NCBI GenBank assembly: GCA_015680685.1
Contig: MNCI01006151.1
Coordinates: forward strand, 1,305,566 to 1,369,565
Direction of reading: 5' to 3'
DNA length: 64,000 bases
Source of the DNA: Gnetum montanum
Taxonomy: Eukaryota; Streptophyta; Gnetopsida; Gnetales; Gnetaceae
In this document: piece by piece, positions 10,046 through 21,932 of the stretch
Layout: each line of letters starts with the position of its first letter
How positions within the stretch are numbered: the first letter of the stretch is position 1
The notes under the pieces: model-generated
Told to the model about the DNA's origin: nothing
Seen by the model: only the letters and a program-made list of their open reading frames with translations
Database searches by the model: none
Made by a program: the position numbers and the translations under genes

Positions 10046-12885
10046 ATGGCACCAAAAGGAAAGCATACATAGGAAGCAGGACCATCTCAAAAAAGGGAGA
10101 AATAGCCTAGAATGGAAAGGGACCAAGAGTAGTCCCAAGAAGAACCACTTACAACCCATGTCACAGGTCCTCTTAGGGAAGAGGTTGAGGTGGAACCTAT
10201 TTGACAAATTATAGAACCACTAGAAACAATAGAACACTCCCACAAAGATGATGCATTAGCTCAAATATTGAGGTGAATTTGATAATTAGAATAAGTGAGG
10301 TTCAAAAAATGGTGTTCTAGGAGTTAAAATTTGGCCCTTTCCTAGAGCAAGCACCAAAAGAAGTAGGACCAACTGAAGACCTCTCCCATGTGCCCTATCA
10401 TTACTTCCATTAGGGAGTGGTATGTGGAATAGACATTTTTATTTTGGAATAATAGGAAACCTAGAACCATGATAAAAATCAAGGACATCTCAATGTCCTA
10501 CTTAGTGGAGGCCATTACTACAATGCTTGGGTTGCTAGAAATGGGAGAAAGTCTTGGTAAGATTCCAATGTAGGTAGACCCTAGCATTAAGAAAAAATGG
10601 GTGCAACAATGCTATGGTGTTGACCATAAGGGGTTTGGCATGCTCACACTGGTAGAGAGAATCCACTACAAGATTATGGCCTTCCACCTCAATCCCATAG
10701 TGAGGCCATGCAAAATCACTACCTTTTCTACCCAAGCATGCACTACTCTAAGTGGAAGATTCCCTGTCAACCTTCCATAGTGGATCTATCTAGAGATGGA
10801 GAAATGATTTAAAGAAAATGAACATGAAAGAAAGGCATTCCCCTTTCCATGCCTCATCAGAAAAATTTTTCAAAGGGGAGGAATATTAAGTTATATGAAT
10901 AATTCTATTAGGCATGCTCTGATCACTAATTGGGTGGAAATTATGAAAGATGAAATTCCTACAACTATCATTCAAGAAGAGGAGTAGCAACCACCACCTC
11001 CACCTGCCACTTAAATAACTATGCTAGATGATGCTACAACTTTCCAATGGTTGCACAAGTACCAAGAATGACTCTTGAGTGAACAAGAGCAACAAGTAGG
11101 CATAAGTGACAGGGACACATCTATGTACAAATTAGCAATGTGTCACCTACATGAGGTGGATCAATTAATCATCTTGATGGGTGGAGGTGGATCTAGTTTC
11201 TTAGCCCAAAGAATACAATTGCTCACAAGGTTGAATCCTAGCACCAAAGAGGTCATGATATCTCTTGTAGAATAGTAGTCACTCCTAGAAATCTTTGGGA
11301 ACACTACAACCCACTTAGTGTGCTTGAAGAAAGGTGAGAGGGTAATAGTATTGATGATGTAGCACCAAGGATAGGAGATAGTAGTAGAGGTGGGTGTTGA
11401 TCAAATAGCAAAAACACTCAATACACCTATAGTGTTTGTACCAGACATTACTAGTACTACACTCAAGGATGTGTAGAAATCTATAGGAATGACATGCAGT
11501 AGGATAAATGAAGCATAGCACAAAGAACTATTTGACTAACTAGTGGGAACCAAGCAAGCACTTTTAGATCTCTTTGATATTTCAAACAATATTACTTCAA
11601 CCCAGTTGAAGCTACTAGAGGAAATGGGCAAGAACATCATCTTGGAAGGGTTACTTAAAACAACCAAGGAGCTAAACATATTCTTGGCTTCTAAGGTTTC
11701 CAAATTAAGAGCCAAAATTGCTAACCCTACATTTCTCAACCTAACATTAACAAAAGATGGAGCTATTAAATAGGTTCACACTAAACTAAAAGGGATTGAG
11801 CATGCAATTGAAACGATGGTATTCTATAGATCCTTGATAGAGGCTACATAGCACAAAATTTAGAAGGCTTTGGATTAGACTTGTAAGGAGAATGTAAAAT
11901 TAACACCATAGAGAACCATTGCTTGTGAAATGTTGATGAGCATAAACAATAATTAATAGAATTCATCCATTAATAGTAGGAGCAACTAACTAGAGCAAAT
12001 ACAAAACTAAGGAGATTGGCAATGGAAAATATAAACCTCTTCATGAAGGAGGTTCATGCTCTTTAATAAAAATCTACGATCTAGGTAGCCAAAACCAGAG
12101 GCTCTCAAATTTTAGAGAGTTAAAGATCATTACAGAGAGTAGGTTGATCTACAAAAAGAAGTGAATGAAAAGCACATCTAGTTTGTGAAGGGGAAAGTTT
12201 TTGAAGCCCTACAAAAACTCCAATAAAAAAGATAAGTTTGGTAAACTATTGTTAATGGGATAGATGCCTACAACAAGGTGGAAATCTGCATAAAGGAGTT
12301 GTAGATTAAGGAGATGGTGGAATACATGAAGCTTGCTAATCTCTGATATGTAAATTTAGCCATGTTAACTACTAGATGGTCATGGTCAAAACTAGAGGAA
12401 TAGGTGGCTAGCTCATACTTGTTGTATGAGGCTAAGTTCAAGCATCACAAGGACACCAAGAAAAACCTTTCTATGGAAAATGATGAAGTTGATCTTCTTA
12501 AGGTTAAGTACATTGATCAAAGATCTACCATAGAGAACTTGGTTAGAAGAATGAATAGCTACCAAGAGCTGCAAAATGTAGTTAAGGTGTGCAATATTGA
12601 AGACAAACAGTTTGCTGCCTAGTTTATCAACATTAAGGAGATGTTCCTAGTAATGCCCTATTTGTGAGATATCCCTATTCCTGCCCACATTGGTGATGTT
12701 GTGTGAACTATGAATGATTCCCAAAGTAAGGAGAAGATGAAGAAATTATTGGATGGCTTTCACCTTCCACTAGAGGTTGCAACTATAGCAAGATAACCAC
12801 AACTACCTTAGCCACTACACATGCCCAAAGCTAGTGAAGGTCCTTCCAAACCTCAGGAGCCTCCACTGCCTAGGACTATTTGATC
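10046..12885 (+). pseudogene. Extra sense ORF downstream of integrase (env-position ORF), broken
   Basis: The frame starts at the ATG of GATGGCACCAAAAGG (MAPKGK-like) and runs about 2.8 kb to the 3' untranslated part. Blocks shared with copies at 29024-29659 (minus) and 59,536-62,290: KIKDISMSYLVEAITTMLGL, then CYGVDHKGFGMLTLVE, then HLNPIVRPCKI.TFSTQAC. A charged, probably coiled-coil C-terminal part includes VEYMKLANL and SYLLYEAKFKHHKDTKK. I see no signal peptide or clear membrane segment. Position matches the extra ORF of Athila elements, sometimes called env-like; that it is an envelope protein is not shown. Many stops. Conservation over three copies is the main evidence that it was a protein. 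Confidence 0.75.
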
Positions 12886-13107
12886 ATCTCCACCATATTT
12901 AGGCCATCAGAGGATGTGCTATCCAATTTTGTGTTGTCATGTCATGGTGTTCAATTTTGTGTCATGAACACCATAATTTTTGTAATGTGTTGATTTGTAT
13001 ACTTGAGCATTTATTTTTGTCATGCTAGTTTGTTATGTCAAGAGTTAATCAATAGTCCCATACCTTTTCAATTTTGTAAAGGAACTCAAGGATGTGTTTT
13101 CATTCTA

Positions 13108-13118
13108 GCTTGGAGGTA
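13108..13118 (+). other. Candidate polypurine tract of the 12.5-kb element
   Basis: GCTTGGAGGTA lies immediately before TGATGAG of the 3' LTR. GGAGGTA is the purine-rich core. The second element at 62,563 has only TCTGGTA at this place. The plus-strand primer of LTR elements is known to lie here; this one is short and partly decayed. Confidence 0.5.
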
Positions 13119-14014
13119 TGATGAGTGCTAAAGTGTCACATCCATGGACCTTCATTGATATAGCCTCCTCGATAAGGCCCCATCGATGGGACTACATCAA
13201 CTCGTTAATGCAACCCTACTGAAAAAACTATAAATATGTGCTCATAGTCATGTTTATGGGACATCAAGTCATAGAAATAGTAGAGCTCTTGTAGCTTTTC
13301 TATTTGAAAGTTAGAATATTTCTCTGAGTGCCTACAGTAAGAGTTAGAAAATGTACAGATCTTTATTTAAGCATTATTGTACCTGAACCACACTAATGTG
13401 TACGACAATAAAGACATGCCTTTTAATCAAACCTTGTAGCACTTAGAATAGATTAATAATTTATTTATGCATTTAATTTTTTAGTAACTATGCAATTAAT
13501 TAAGCCCAATTATACTTTAAGTAATTAGTTAATTAATTAAGCTAAATAGATTAAGTACATAAGTATGACCACTTTGAGCATAAACATGCATTTGCTTGGT
13601 AATCCTAGTAGCGTTATGGCTTGGTCCACCTAGTAGCGTAGTGATTGGTAACCTAGTAGTGGATACGTGGGTTTACAATGTGTACAAAAAATGGGATTAG
13701 ATAATTATGTTAGGACTAGTTAGAGACTAGTAAAGTAAAATTAAATTAGTCATTAAAATACTTTATCTCTCTATTTAAGTACCAAAGAACATAAAACATA
13801 AAACAATAAAACCCATATGCCTCAATTACACTTAACCATTCCTTTGTACATTAGAAGCGTAATTGGGAACATAACGAAAAACCTTTAGGGCAAGGTTCAC
13901 TTCTTAGACAACTAGTGCACCAAAAACTATAGAGTCCATGGAATTTGACTAGATCATGCGTGAACGCTTCGTGATTCATATGGTTGAGGATACAGGTACC
14001 TTCACTGCTCATCA
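13119..14014 (+). repeat. 3' LTR of the 12.5-kb gypsy element
   Basis: 896 bp, TGATGAG...CTCATCA. TATA box at 13229-13236 (TATAAATA). The R-region arms ATCTTTATT (13359-13367) and AATAAAGA (13407-13414) are intact here, unlike in the 5' LTR. It aligns colinearly with 1528-2427 over its whole length, including the TTAGTTAATTAATTAAG block. Confidence 0.93.
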
Positions 14015-15800
14015 ATTGTTAACTTTGTCCATCTTAATGAAAATGATATGTGGAATATTTAATTAAATAGATAATACCTCTACAAGGTGTACCCTTTATT
14101 GTAAAAAAACTTATTTCTAATAAAAATAATATGAAATCTTGGAATAGAGATAGTCAAAGAATATTTTTCTTTCTAAGTTTTAGGAAAATTAAGCATATCA
14201 AAATCACTATAGAAATGACTAGTATCTAAACATGAATCTTTATTAGCCAATGAACCTTCAACATTAAGGAAATCATAGGTAATAAAAGAAAATATCCCTA
14301 TTTTTAGGATTTACACTCTCTTTAATGATTGCAACATATTTAGAGTTCAAGTAATTAATTTTCCTTTTAGCACAAGCTTATTTAACTTCCTATTATTCTT
14401 TCTATTTTTTTTCTTTTTTCTACATCTTTTTTTAGGTCCCTATTAATCTAAATATGTTGTCCTTTCAAGGTACTTTTATTGTTATAAACCTTCTCTTTTC
14501 CATGCTAATCAAAAAACTTAATAAGAATCTATCAAGGTTTTCCCCCTTTGGATCAAGTTTGTATGTACTAATAATTGGGATAAGAGAAATGTCCATGTTT
14601 TGTAAAGAAATCTAGCATAACCTATGTAAAATCCTCATCCTTTAATTTAGAGATTCTTACAAATTGAAAATTATGAATCTTCTCATGTCTTTCTTCATCT
14701 TCATGTATTTTCTTAGTAATTGCAAAGGTAACTACTCCTAATCTTGAGTGAGTATTTATTATTTTTGATGCAAGAGAATCCAACTTTGACTAAAGAGTAT
14801 CAATATTAGTCTTAACCTGGGTTTCTTTAATATTCCAAAATGAATCTTTAAACTTTATAGCTATTAGAATGATTTGTATATTTTTCCCATAACTTCAACT
14901 GTGGATTCCAATTACATAATTCTAGATGCCATGAAGTTTAAAATTGTAAGCCACAGTATTCTATTCCTCATGCAAAACCATAAAACCTACCATTGAAACC
15001 TTCATTTTTATTCTTTCCAAAACTAAAAATAAAATATGTTATTTTCTACTTAGCTTTAGTATATAAATGGGTCAAAGGCATCTCAAATATTTCCAAATCA
15101 ACTTAAGGAAACCTTTAATTTCAATAAAAACATTGCAAATGACTATCACCCATGATCTTCTATTGCTTCAAATAATTTTTCACATAAGCCAATGAAATCT
15201 ACAATCCACCATGAGGATTTTGATGCCAAATTAGACTCCTACCTATGTTAAGAATAAATGAAGATTGCTTCTAAAGGTTTTCATCTAAATAAATAATCAA
15301 AATAAGTAAAGAAAACAAGTTGATAGGGCATGTTGTGTACCAAAAGAGTTTTTGTATGTGAAATATATCTTACAAAATATACTCTAGAGCTTAATCATAA
15401 CACAATAATATGTCACATCAACATATTTGGAATGAAACATATTACCTACAAATTACAAGCTTCATTCTTTAATTCAATAAAGCAATGCCTCACTCACTAA
15501 ATATATTCATCCATTATTAGTACACCCATTAATGTTAAAGGAAGTCACATTCTCTCTCATCATATCTTTTGTGATATTTGTAAACAATATTATTTTTCTT
15601 TTTACTCAACTAATTGAGATCATGAACTAATGCTTTACTTTTGTTCTAACAAAGATGAACTTCTTAAAATATTATTACTATTATTAAAATATTTCTTAGG
15701 TAATTAAAGTGGAAAATATTGATGATTATAAGTAACATATTTGGTTGAAGATTATTTTGAGAAAATTCCACATATTCCTTCCTTTTTGGTACTTTCATCC
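14015..15800. other. Unclassified AT-rich region
   Basis: About 1.8 kb with no coding signal on either strand that I can recognise, only short AT-rich fragments. A decayed transposon is likely, but I cannot name it. Confidence 0.4.
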
Positions 15801-17709
15801 ATGGGATGTAACATATTATGGAAAGCTAGATTTATAAAATTTTAAAAAAACTTTTAAATATTTAGGATAAGATATATTGGAAATTAAATTATAATGCAAA
15901 TTTTATATATGTGGTGACTTTAATGCAAGGATTGGATCTAAGAAAATTTATATTCTATAGTGTAGAATAATTAAGAATGGATAGATGTACAAGATTGTGG
16001 TCATTATAACTAGATAGAAAAGAACATGAGATGTTACTGAAACAAATTATATAGGAAAGTACATGTTAAAATAATGACAAAGCCTTGATTTTATCATTTT
16101 ATATGAGATTCAAACATTTTTATTAATTTCAAGATTTATTTTTGAAAAAGAATAAACATGTTCATGTATTGATTTACTACTAACCACCTCTCAAAATGTA
16201 CCAAGAATTATTGACTTTTAGGTTGGTGATAAATTAATAGAATATCTAAAATATTTTCTCTAGTTTTTAATTAAAGAAATTTATTATAACTATAACCAAT
16301 AATAGAAAATAAGATGTATTATAGTTACAAATACAAAATATTTTTAGTAAGAGGTATAAAATTTGTTGAAAATAAAAAAAATTTAAAGATTGATTAGAAG
16401 ACATATTGATATATGTTGCAAAAATTATTACTAGAAAACAAAAGTTGATTGGTTAGAAGAAATGGTTTAATGAAAAATGTCTACAAGCAAGGTTAGTTAT
16501 AAAATATTCCTATAATAAAAAATCTTTGAATAAGAACTATACGAAATTGATTTGAGAGAGAAAAAAGAAATTTATAAAAGAGTACCAAAATAGTATGATG
16601 TAAATGATAAGGTAAGATTCACAAAAAGTTTGAAAACTTTTTTGAAATAATGTTTCTCCAAGAGATGATATTTCCATTGCATAGATAAAAGGATTCTACA
16701 AAACTTTGTTTTATCACAAGAAAAATAACATAACTAGTTGCATATTCCAAGACAGTTTACAACTTATGTATGATGGAGTAGTAGATAGAATTAAGAAATT
16801 AATTTCTAGAAAAGCTATAAATGCAAAAGTATTTTATGGTAAATTATTAAAATATGGTTGCGACTTAGTTTGAAGAAAGACTTGGAAAATGCTTAATGAA
16901 TGACTTCAAAATGGTTTGTCTAGAAAGTGGATCATTAGTTTACATTTTTTAATAAAGGAGACAAATCAAATTTAAAGAATTAGAAATTGATCATGATTAG
17001 TAACTAGTTTGTAAAATTGTTAAATATAATTTTGGAAGAAAAGTTATAATATTGGATAAACAGGAATAATTCACATGTAGTTTCACAAGCGAGATTAACA
17101 AAAAAAAAAAAAAAAAACATTCTAGACTAGATCATCTAGTTATTCTCAAATATCGCATTGAATAAGAAAAAGGAAAATAAGGGAAAACATTTATTTGCTT
17201 TGTGGATTTTACTAAACCATTTGACTTCTTTATGAGAGAATGATTATGAAGCAAACTTATCCAATTTAAAGTTTAATTTAGTTTATTTAATTCAATTCAA
17301 AATTTATACAAAGAAATAATTATCGAATTAATGAATGAAAAAACTATATCATCTTGTTAGTTTTACAATAATATAGAAGTAAAGAAAAGTTATCCTTTTT
17401 CACTAAGATTTTTTGACATTTTTATTAATGAAATAGAAGAGTGTATTAAGGAGTTACCTATAAATCATGCCATTAAAGTGGATTAGTTATGAATTTTAAT
17501 CTTTGCATATGAAGTAACACTAATTGAAAATTTAAAAACAAGGTTAAAAGATATGTTTTATCAACTATAATAATTTTGTAAATGTAATAAATAAAGCTAA
17601 AGGTTGATAAAACAGGAGTGCTAATTTGTGAAACTAAACAGATAGAATTTTTTCTCTTTTGGTATGTCAAAATGTTAAGGAAAATGGAGTACAAGGATGT
17701 TTTTTTTAT
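15800..17709 (+). pseudogene. Decayed LINE: endonuclease and reverse transcriptase remnants
   Basis: CGDFNARIG is encoded at 15909-15935, the asparagine/aspartate motif of the apurinic-type endonuclease of LINEs. About 200 codons later comes CIDLLLTTS, resembling the endonuclease's S.IDYIL block. RT blocks follow in the right order: FNKGDKSNLKN near 16950-16980 and FICFVDFTKPFDFF at about 17190-17231 (relatives have FVDFTKAFD). Near 17590-17650 reads INKAK...VLICETKQIEF, like the post-RT region. Frames change repeatedly and stops are dense, so this is an old fossil. The 5' end is not defined, and it abuts the copia LTR at 17710. GDFN and KGDKSNLKN are unlike the common plant L1 motifs. Confidence 0.7.
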
Positions 17710-18866
17710 TGTTGTGTTTACAGAAGCAAGGGAAAAGGACTCAAGGACTCACAAGAAAATAGGGGATCATAAGGACTCAAGGGATCATGGATGATTACAA
17801 AGAATTCAAGAAAAATGTGTCTATTTTTGTTAATAATGATTCCTAGGTGTTTTAGCATGTTTCAAAGTGTTTCTAGCTCATTCTAATGAGTCTAGAAGGT
17901 TATAAGATCTATGGGGACTTGTTTTGAGGCATCTCGAGGCTCCTAGCATCAGAAAAAGTAGTTTCATTTTTGGCCCCTGTAGAAGAGATATCTTTCCCTC
18001 ACTAAAGATTTCTTTTTAGTAGGTAGCACAAGAAAACATGTCTCTACAAAATAGTTGATGTCTTTTATTAGACAAAGACATATTTTCCTAGATAAAGACA
18101 TTTTTCCTAAGTGAAGACCAATTTTAGAAAGACATCTTCCTAGAATAGAAGGCAAACATAGAAAGACATCTTAGGCATGAAGAAGATGTCTTCCATGACT
18201 ATTAGTGACCATTTCCTAGCCATTGCATGATTTCCAAGATGGATTTGGAAACATGATAGCTATTAGAAGACATCATATGCATTGGGAAATGTGCAATATT
18301 ATGTACAATCATTATCTAATCATTTGTCTATGATTGTAATCATTGTTGTTCTTCATTGTATCATCATTGGTTCATTATAAAGTGTGATATATGTCAAAGT
18401 ACAAGGATTAGTAAACTAAGTTGCATTTCATCCATTGTAATTAATTGTTCTTCCTTGTTGCCCTATGGGGTTGATGTGCTTCTTGTAGGAAGGCATCTTG
18501 CTTGATCTTATCAAGATCTTGCAAGATTAAGTGATTGGTGTTACAGTATAATGCTCCAAAGCAGAGATTAAGATTATAAAGTTTGTTAAGGCCTGGAAAC
18601 CACATTCTCAGCCTAATGGGATCTTGTGGGGTTGAGTGGTTGGTGTTGTAGCACAACACTCCAGAGTAGGGCTTGAAGATTATACAGGGTGTGGATCCTT
18701 CAAACCACATTTGAGAGCAACAAAGTTTGGAGGTGTACTTGTGATCTACCCTCTGAGTGTGGACTACCAAAGTTGGGAAACCATGTTAAATTTGGTGTGT
18801 GTTGTCTTTTTCTTAAAATTTTTTAAATTAGGAAACTTATTCATTTCCCAAATTTTAAGTTCAACA
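17710..18866 (+). repeat. Ty1/copia LTR
   Basis: It starts TGTTGTG and ends TTCAACA, the expected TG...CA with a short inverted repeat (TGTTG/CAACA). Inside, 18,500-18,780 holds a ~100-bp direct repeat around AAGTGATTGGTGTTACAGTA and GAGTGGTTGGTGTTGTAGCA. The left end is inferred from the terminal motif and the typical length; only one LTR is present, so it cannot be confirmed by pairing. Confidence 0.6.
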
Positions 18867-18875
18867 CTCCATAAG

Positions 18876-18892
18876 TGGTATCATAGCCTAGT
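18876..18892 (+). other. tRNA-Met-type primer-binding site
   Basis: TGGTATCATAGCCTAGT lies 9 bp after the copia LTR end. Copia elements are known to use TGGTATCAGAGCCAGGT, complementary to initiator tRNA-Met; the match is close. Confidence 0.8.
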
Positions 18893-19059
18893 ACTCTTAC
18901 ATTCTACATCAATCTTCAAGAGTGAACATGGAATGAGAAATCAACATTAGATACATCTGGATATGCTTCATAAATTTCTATGCTCAATTCTTATATCATA
19001 TATGCTATAAATGTAAGTCTCTCATTCATTTTCTTCCATTCAAGAATAAAGGAAAATGT

Positions 19060-20040
19060 TCTTGTAAAGTTGATAAAACTCATAACAATATGAATGATGT
19101 TTCCTTTGAAGAAAGGTATGGGATATTTTGCCATGAAGTTATTTCCTTTCAAAATTTATGAATTGAGATAAAATATGGTTTAGATGATAAGAAAATAAAA
19201 ATTAAATTTCTTAGTGATGAATGTTTTTATCTTAAGAATGAGAACTTACACCTTAAGGCTAAGATTCAAAAACTAACCAATGTGACTAAGGAGATGAGTA
19301 AGAGCTTCGAAGGTAAGGAAACAAGTAAAAATTTTTCAAGTTCTAATTTTGATTGTTCTTCAATAGAATGCATGGTATGTGATGGAGGAGGCCATGTGAT
19401 CTCTGAATCTTCTAGTAATGGCAAGTTACAATGAAAGTACAGAAATTATGAAGCAATGATCAAGAAAAGTTTCTACTCAAGTTGGGATGATGGAGAGCAA
19501 AGTGAAGAAGAAGTGGTGGATGATGCAAAGAAATCATACCCTGTCTATATGGCTCTCATTGATGATGATGTTGACACCTCTAATGATGAACTTAATAGGG
19601 ATGAGAGGTTTGATTTATTGTGTAATGAACTTTTAAATTTTCAAAATCATTTTACAAAGTTGAACAAGCAAGTTAAAACAAAGGCTCAAGAAATTTCCTC
19701 ATTATACAACAATTTCTGATTTTACAAAATAAATCTTAGACCTAATGATTGAGAATGAAAAGCTAACCTTGTCTTACAAGTAGGCTAAGGTAGAAATTGC
19801 AAATGTAAAGCTTGTGAATGAGAGGCTAGTTAAAGGAAAAGAATCTCTTTGAATGGTTCTTGGACAAAGAAGAAGTCCACAAAATAAAAGTGGAATTGGA
19901 TGCTATTTTCAAAAAGAAGAACCTGTACAACCTTCATCCCATCTAAAGGAATCTCCAAGGAGTTAGGTTACTCCATTAATAGAAGTTCCTATCCATAAAA
20001 AACTTCTCAAAGGTTTGATCATTCTAATCACTTTTTCTAC
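19060..20040 (+). pseudogene. Ty1/copia gag fragment
   Basis: Open and broken pieces read as copia gag. A KIKFLSDECFYLKNENLHLK-type stretch lies near 19,200-19,260, then IECMVCDGGGHV near 19,370, then an 87-codon open piece (19456-19719) with FYSSWDDGEQSEEEVVDD, VYMALIDDD and FQNHFTKLNKQVKTKAQE. The last is a coiled coil common in copia gag C-terminal regions. RFDHSNHFFYNRRCNDCW near 20,010-20,070 may be a zinc-knuckle remnant. A frame shift lies near 19,720. The protein would package element RNA; this copy ends without pol. Confidence 0.72.
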
Positions 20041-20635
20041 AATAGGAGATGTAATGATTGTTGGTGGCTAGAATCACCAAGGGGTCAACGGACACATAGC
20101 CTTAACCTTGCCTTCATGTGAGGGAATTGCTAGAAATAGAGGCGAAGCACACTAAATGGTATTTTTAATTGAATATGGACTTTGCCGGTTGCAACTAGGG
20201 TAGTGGGTGCAATTAAGGGATTCCATGGTTAGCCAAAATGTAAATGCAAACAACACAAAAATTGTGCTAAGGGTCAAAGAAACATTTCATGGTGCTAAGT
20301 TAGAGTGTATCCATAGAATGGGGTACGTGTAGCTAAGGGTTTTGAATAGAAAAAGGGTGTCAACCCATGGAGACTATCACTTGAGCATAGTACAGTGTGA
20401 TAATGCATGAAAAAGTGTGAAAAGATGTAAGAAAAATGTAAGAAAATGCTAGAAACTTGAGAGAGAAATAGAACATCACCACAAATAGGAGTGGAGTTAA
20501 CTCCAAAAGGATCTTAGAAGGTACACAATGTACAATAGCTACAATGGAAGCATAGTCACCGTCTCGGTGGTGTCAGATCGTGAAGTCTAGTGCTTATTGT
20601 AATGAACCATGCCTGTAGGGTTGGCCACCACGATA

Positions 20636-20815
20636 TATTGTGTAGTGCAGGGCTACAATGAGGCCACTGTGTATTGTGTGGTGTAAGGCTATGATGGGGC
20701 CATGATGTACCATGTAGTGAAAAGTTGCAATGAGACTGTGATGTACCATGTGGTGCAAGGCTGCAATAGGACCGTGGTGTACCATGATGCAGGGATGCCT
20801 CTTTGCTAGTGTGAT
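20636..20815. repeat. 36-bp tandem array, five units
   Basis: Homologous TATTGTGT/TACCATGT starts fall at 20636, 20672, 20708, 20744 and 20780, exactly 36 bp apart with no indels. Since 36 is a multiple of three, a 120-codon minus-strand frame (20556-20918) stays open through it as 12-residue repeats beginning HGT/HNT. I take that frame as a by-product of the array rather than a gene. Confidence 0.9.
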
Positions 20816-21063
20816 GTGTCCTAGGTAAATTCACCACAAAGCTATGTGCCAAGATGCCAAAATTCCAAATGCCAAATGAAAGTGTCAATTGCCAACCCCA
20901 AAAATGTTGGTGTTCCATGGATATTTATAGGGGTAGGATTAGCCCAAAATGTGGGTTGAGTGCTATGTTGCAATGCAGTAGGTGGGACTACAAGAAAATT
21001 TCAAAAATGTTTCTAAGTCCAAAGGTGACTAGAAAAGGTTCAAAAAATTTTCTAACTCTAGCT

Positions 21064-21370
21064 GCTACACTCACCCCTTGTTATGCACAAGCCACATAAC
21101 TTAGTAGTTAGAAAAAATATTTGCAAAACTAGTGTCCTATGCTAGTTGTGCTAGCTAAGCTCTAGAGCATAGTAGGGGCAATGGGAGCGTAGCACAACAC
21201 TTAGAAAAATTTTTGCAACTTGCTACACTCACCCCATGTTACATGTGGGATGCGTAACTTAGTAGTTAGAAAATTTTTTGCAAAAATGGTGTTCTATGTT
21301 GGCTATGCTAGCTATGCTCTTGAGCATAGCACAATACTTAGAAAAATTCTACAACAAGTTTCATCATTTT
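21064..21370. repeat. 158-bp tandem duplication
   Basis: GCTACACTCACCCC occurs at 21064 and 21222. The following CTTAGTAGTTAGAAAA, GCTATGCT-type and CATAGCACAA parts are repeated in order. Two imperfect units of about 158 bp. Confidence 0.8.
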
Positions 21371-21859
21371 AACACTTCAAAAAAATTTGGGTAAGGTGCT
21401 ACCATTTTGACACCTAGCCAAATTTGCAGTTGAGATGTTGAAGCTCAAAATTTTTGTGGTGTTTCATTGGCTACTCTTTTTTGATGTATGCAAGAGTGGC
21501 CCAAGATACATTGACAAAGAATCACAAAACACCATAGCAACCTTGGCACCAACATCGCTAGTTGGTACAAGATTGGATGTCATTCCACAATGTTCAAGAG
21601 TGTTGTGGATAAGGGGTATGCTGGGGCAAACTGTGTAGGAAATGTGCTAGGAAGATGAAATGCAATCAGAGGAAATAAAATGCAAATAGTATATCCTAAT
21701 GCAAGATGCCTAGTCAGAATGACTAATGGTGACCATGGAATGAAGTGGCTTGCTCCTAAAATGTTGACCTCTCATCAAACTGCTTATGAGAGAGTCAGGG
21801 TGTGGACTCAAGGCTGGGCCATTTGTGAAATTACAATGTTGTCAATTTGCTTCGAGATG

Positions 21860-21932
21860 TGCTTTTTCCCATTCTTTCTTTCTTTCTTTTTTGGATTTTT
21901 TGCTTTTTTCTTTGCTTTTTTTCTTTGCTAGG
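21860..21932. repeat. Pyrimidine-rich tract in copy A
   Basis: A run of CTTTCTTTCTTTTTT type. Copy B has the corresponding tract at 26,150-26,235. On the minus strand it is purine-rich. Both give short low-complexity frames (F-rich or K-rich) that are not genes. Confidence 0.7.

Larger units (their letters stand above)
1528..14014 (+). mobile_element. Complete but dead Athila/Tat-type Ty3/gypsy retrotransposon (12.5 kb)
   Basis: Two direct LTRs (1528-2427 and 13119-14014) bound an internal region with, in order, a tRNA-Asp-type primer site, gag, protease, RT, RNase H, integrase and a long extra ORF. Integrase after RNase H is the Ty3/gypsy order. The primer site and an extra sense ORF between integrase and the 3' LTR point to the Athila/Tat branch. 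By eye the LTRs are about 80-85% identical, so the insertion is old. Flanking pentamers (ATCAT before, ATTGT after) agree at only three of five positions, so the target duplication is decayed or lost. Every coding region carries many stops; it cannot be autonomous. Confidence 0.92.
17710..20040 (+). mobile_element. 5' part of a Ty1/copia retrotransposon, truncated
   Basis: A 1.16-kb LTR, a tRNA-Met-type primer site and a copia-type gag follow in order. Near 20,040 the sequence changes to the repeat unit described next. No protease, integrase or RT of this element is seen in the window. The gag style (acidic DD/EE runs, leucine-rich stretch) resembles the SIRE/Maximus or Tork side of copia, but I cannot place it more closely. 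Confidence 0.75.

Noticed and set aside
17101-17117. Poly(A) run as the 3' end of a LINE or retrocopy
   Set aside because: Clear LINE RT motifs continue beyond it (about 17,190-17,231), so it is an internal homopolymer.
20556-20918. 120-codon minus-strand frame as a secreted repeat protein
   Set aside because: The frame stays open only because of a 36-bp array; a second frame is open through the same repeats, and nothing supports a gene.
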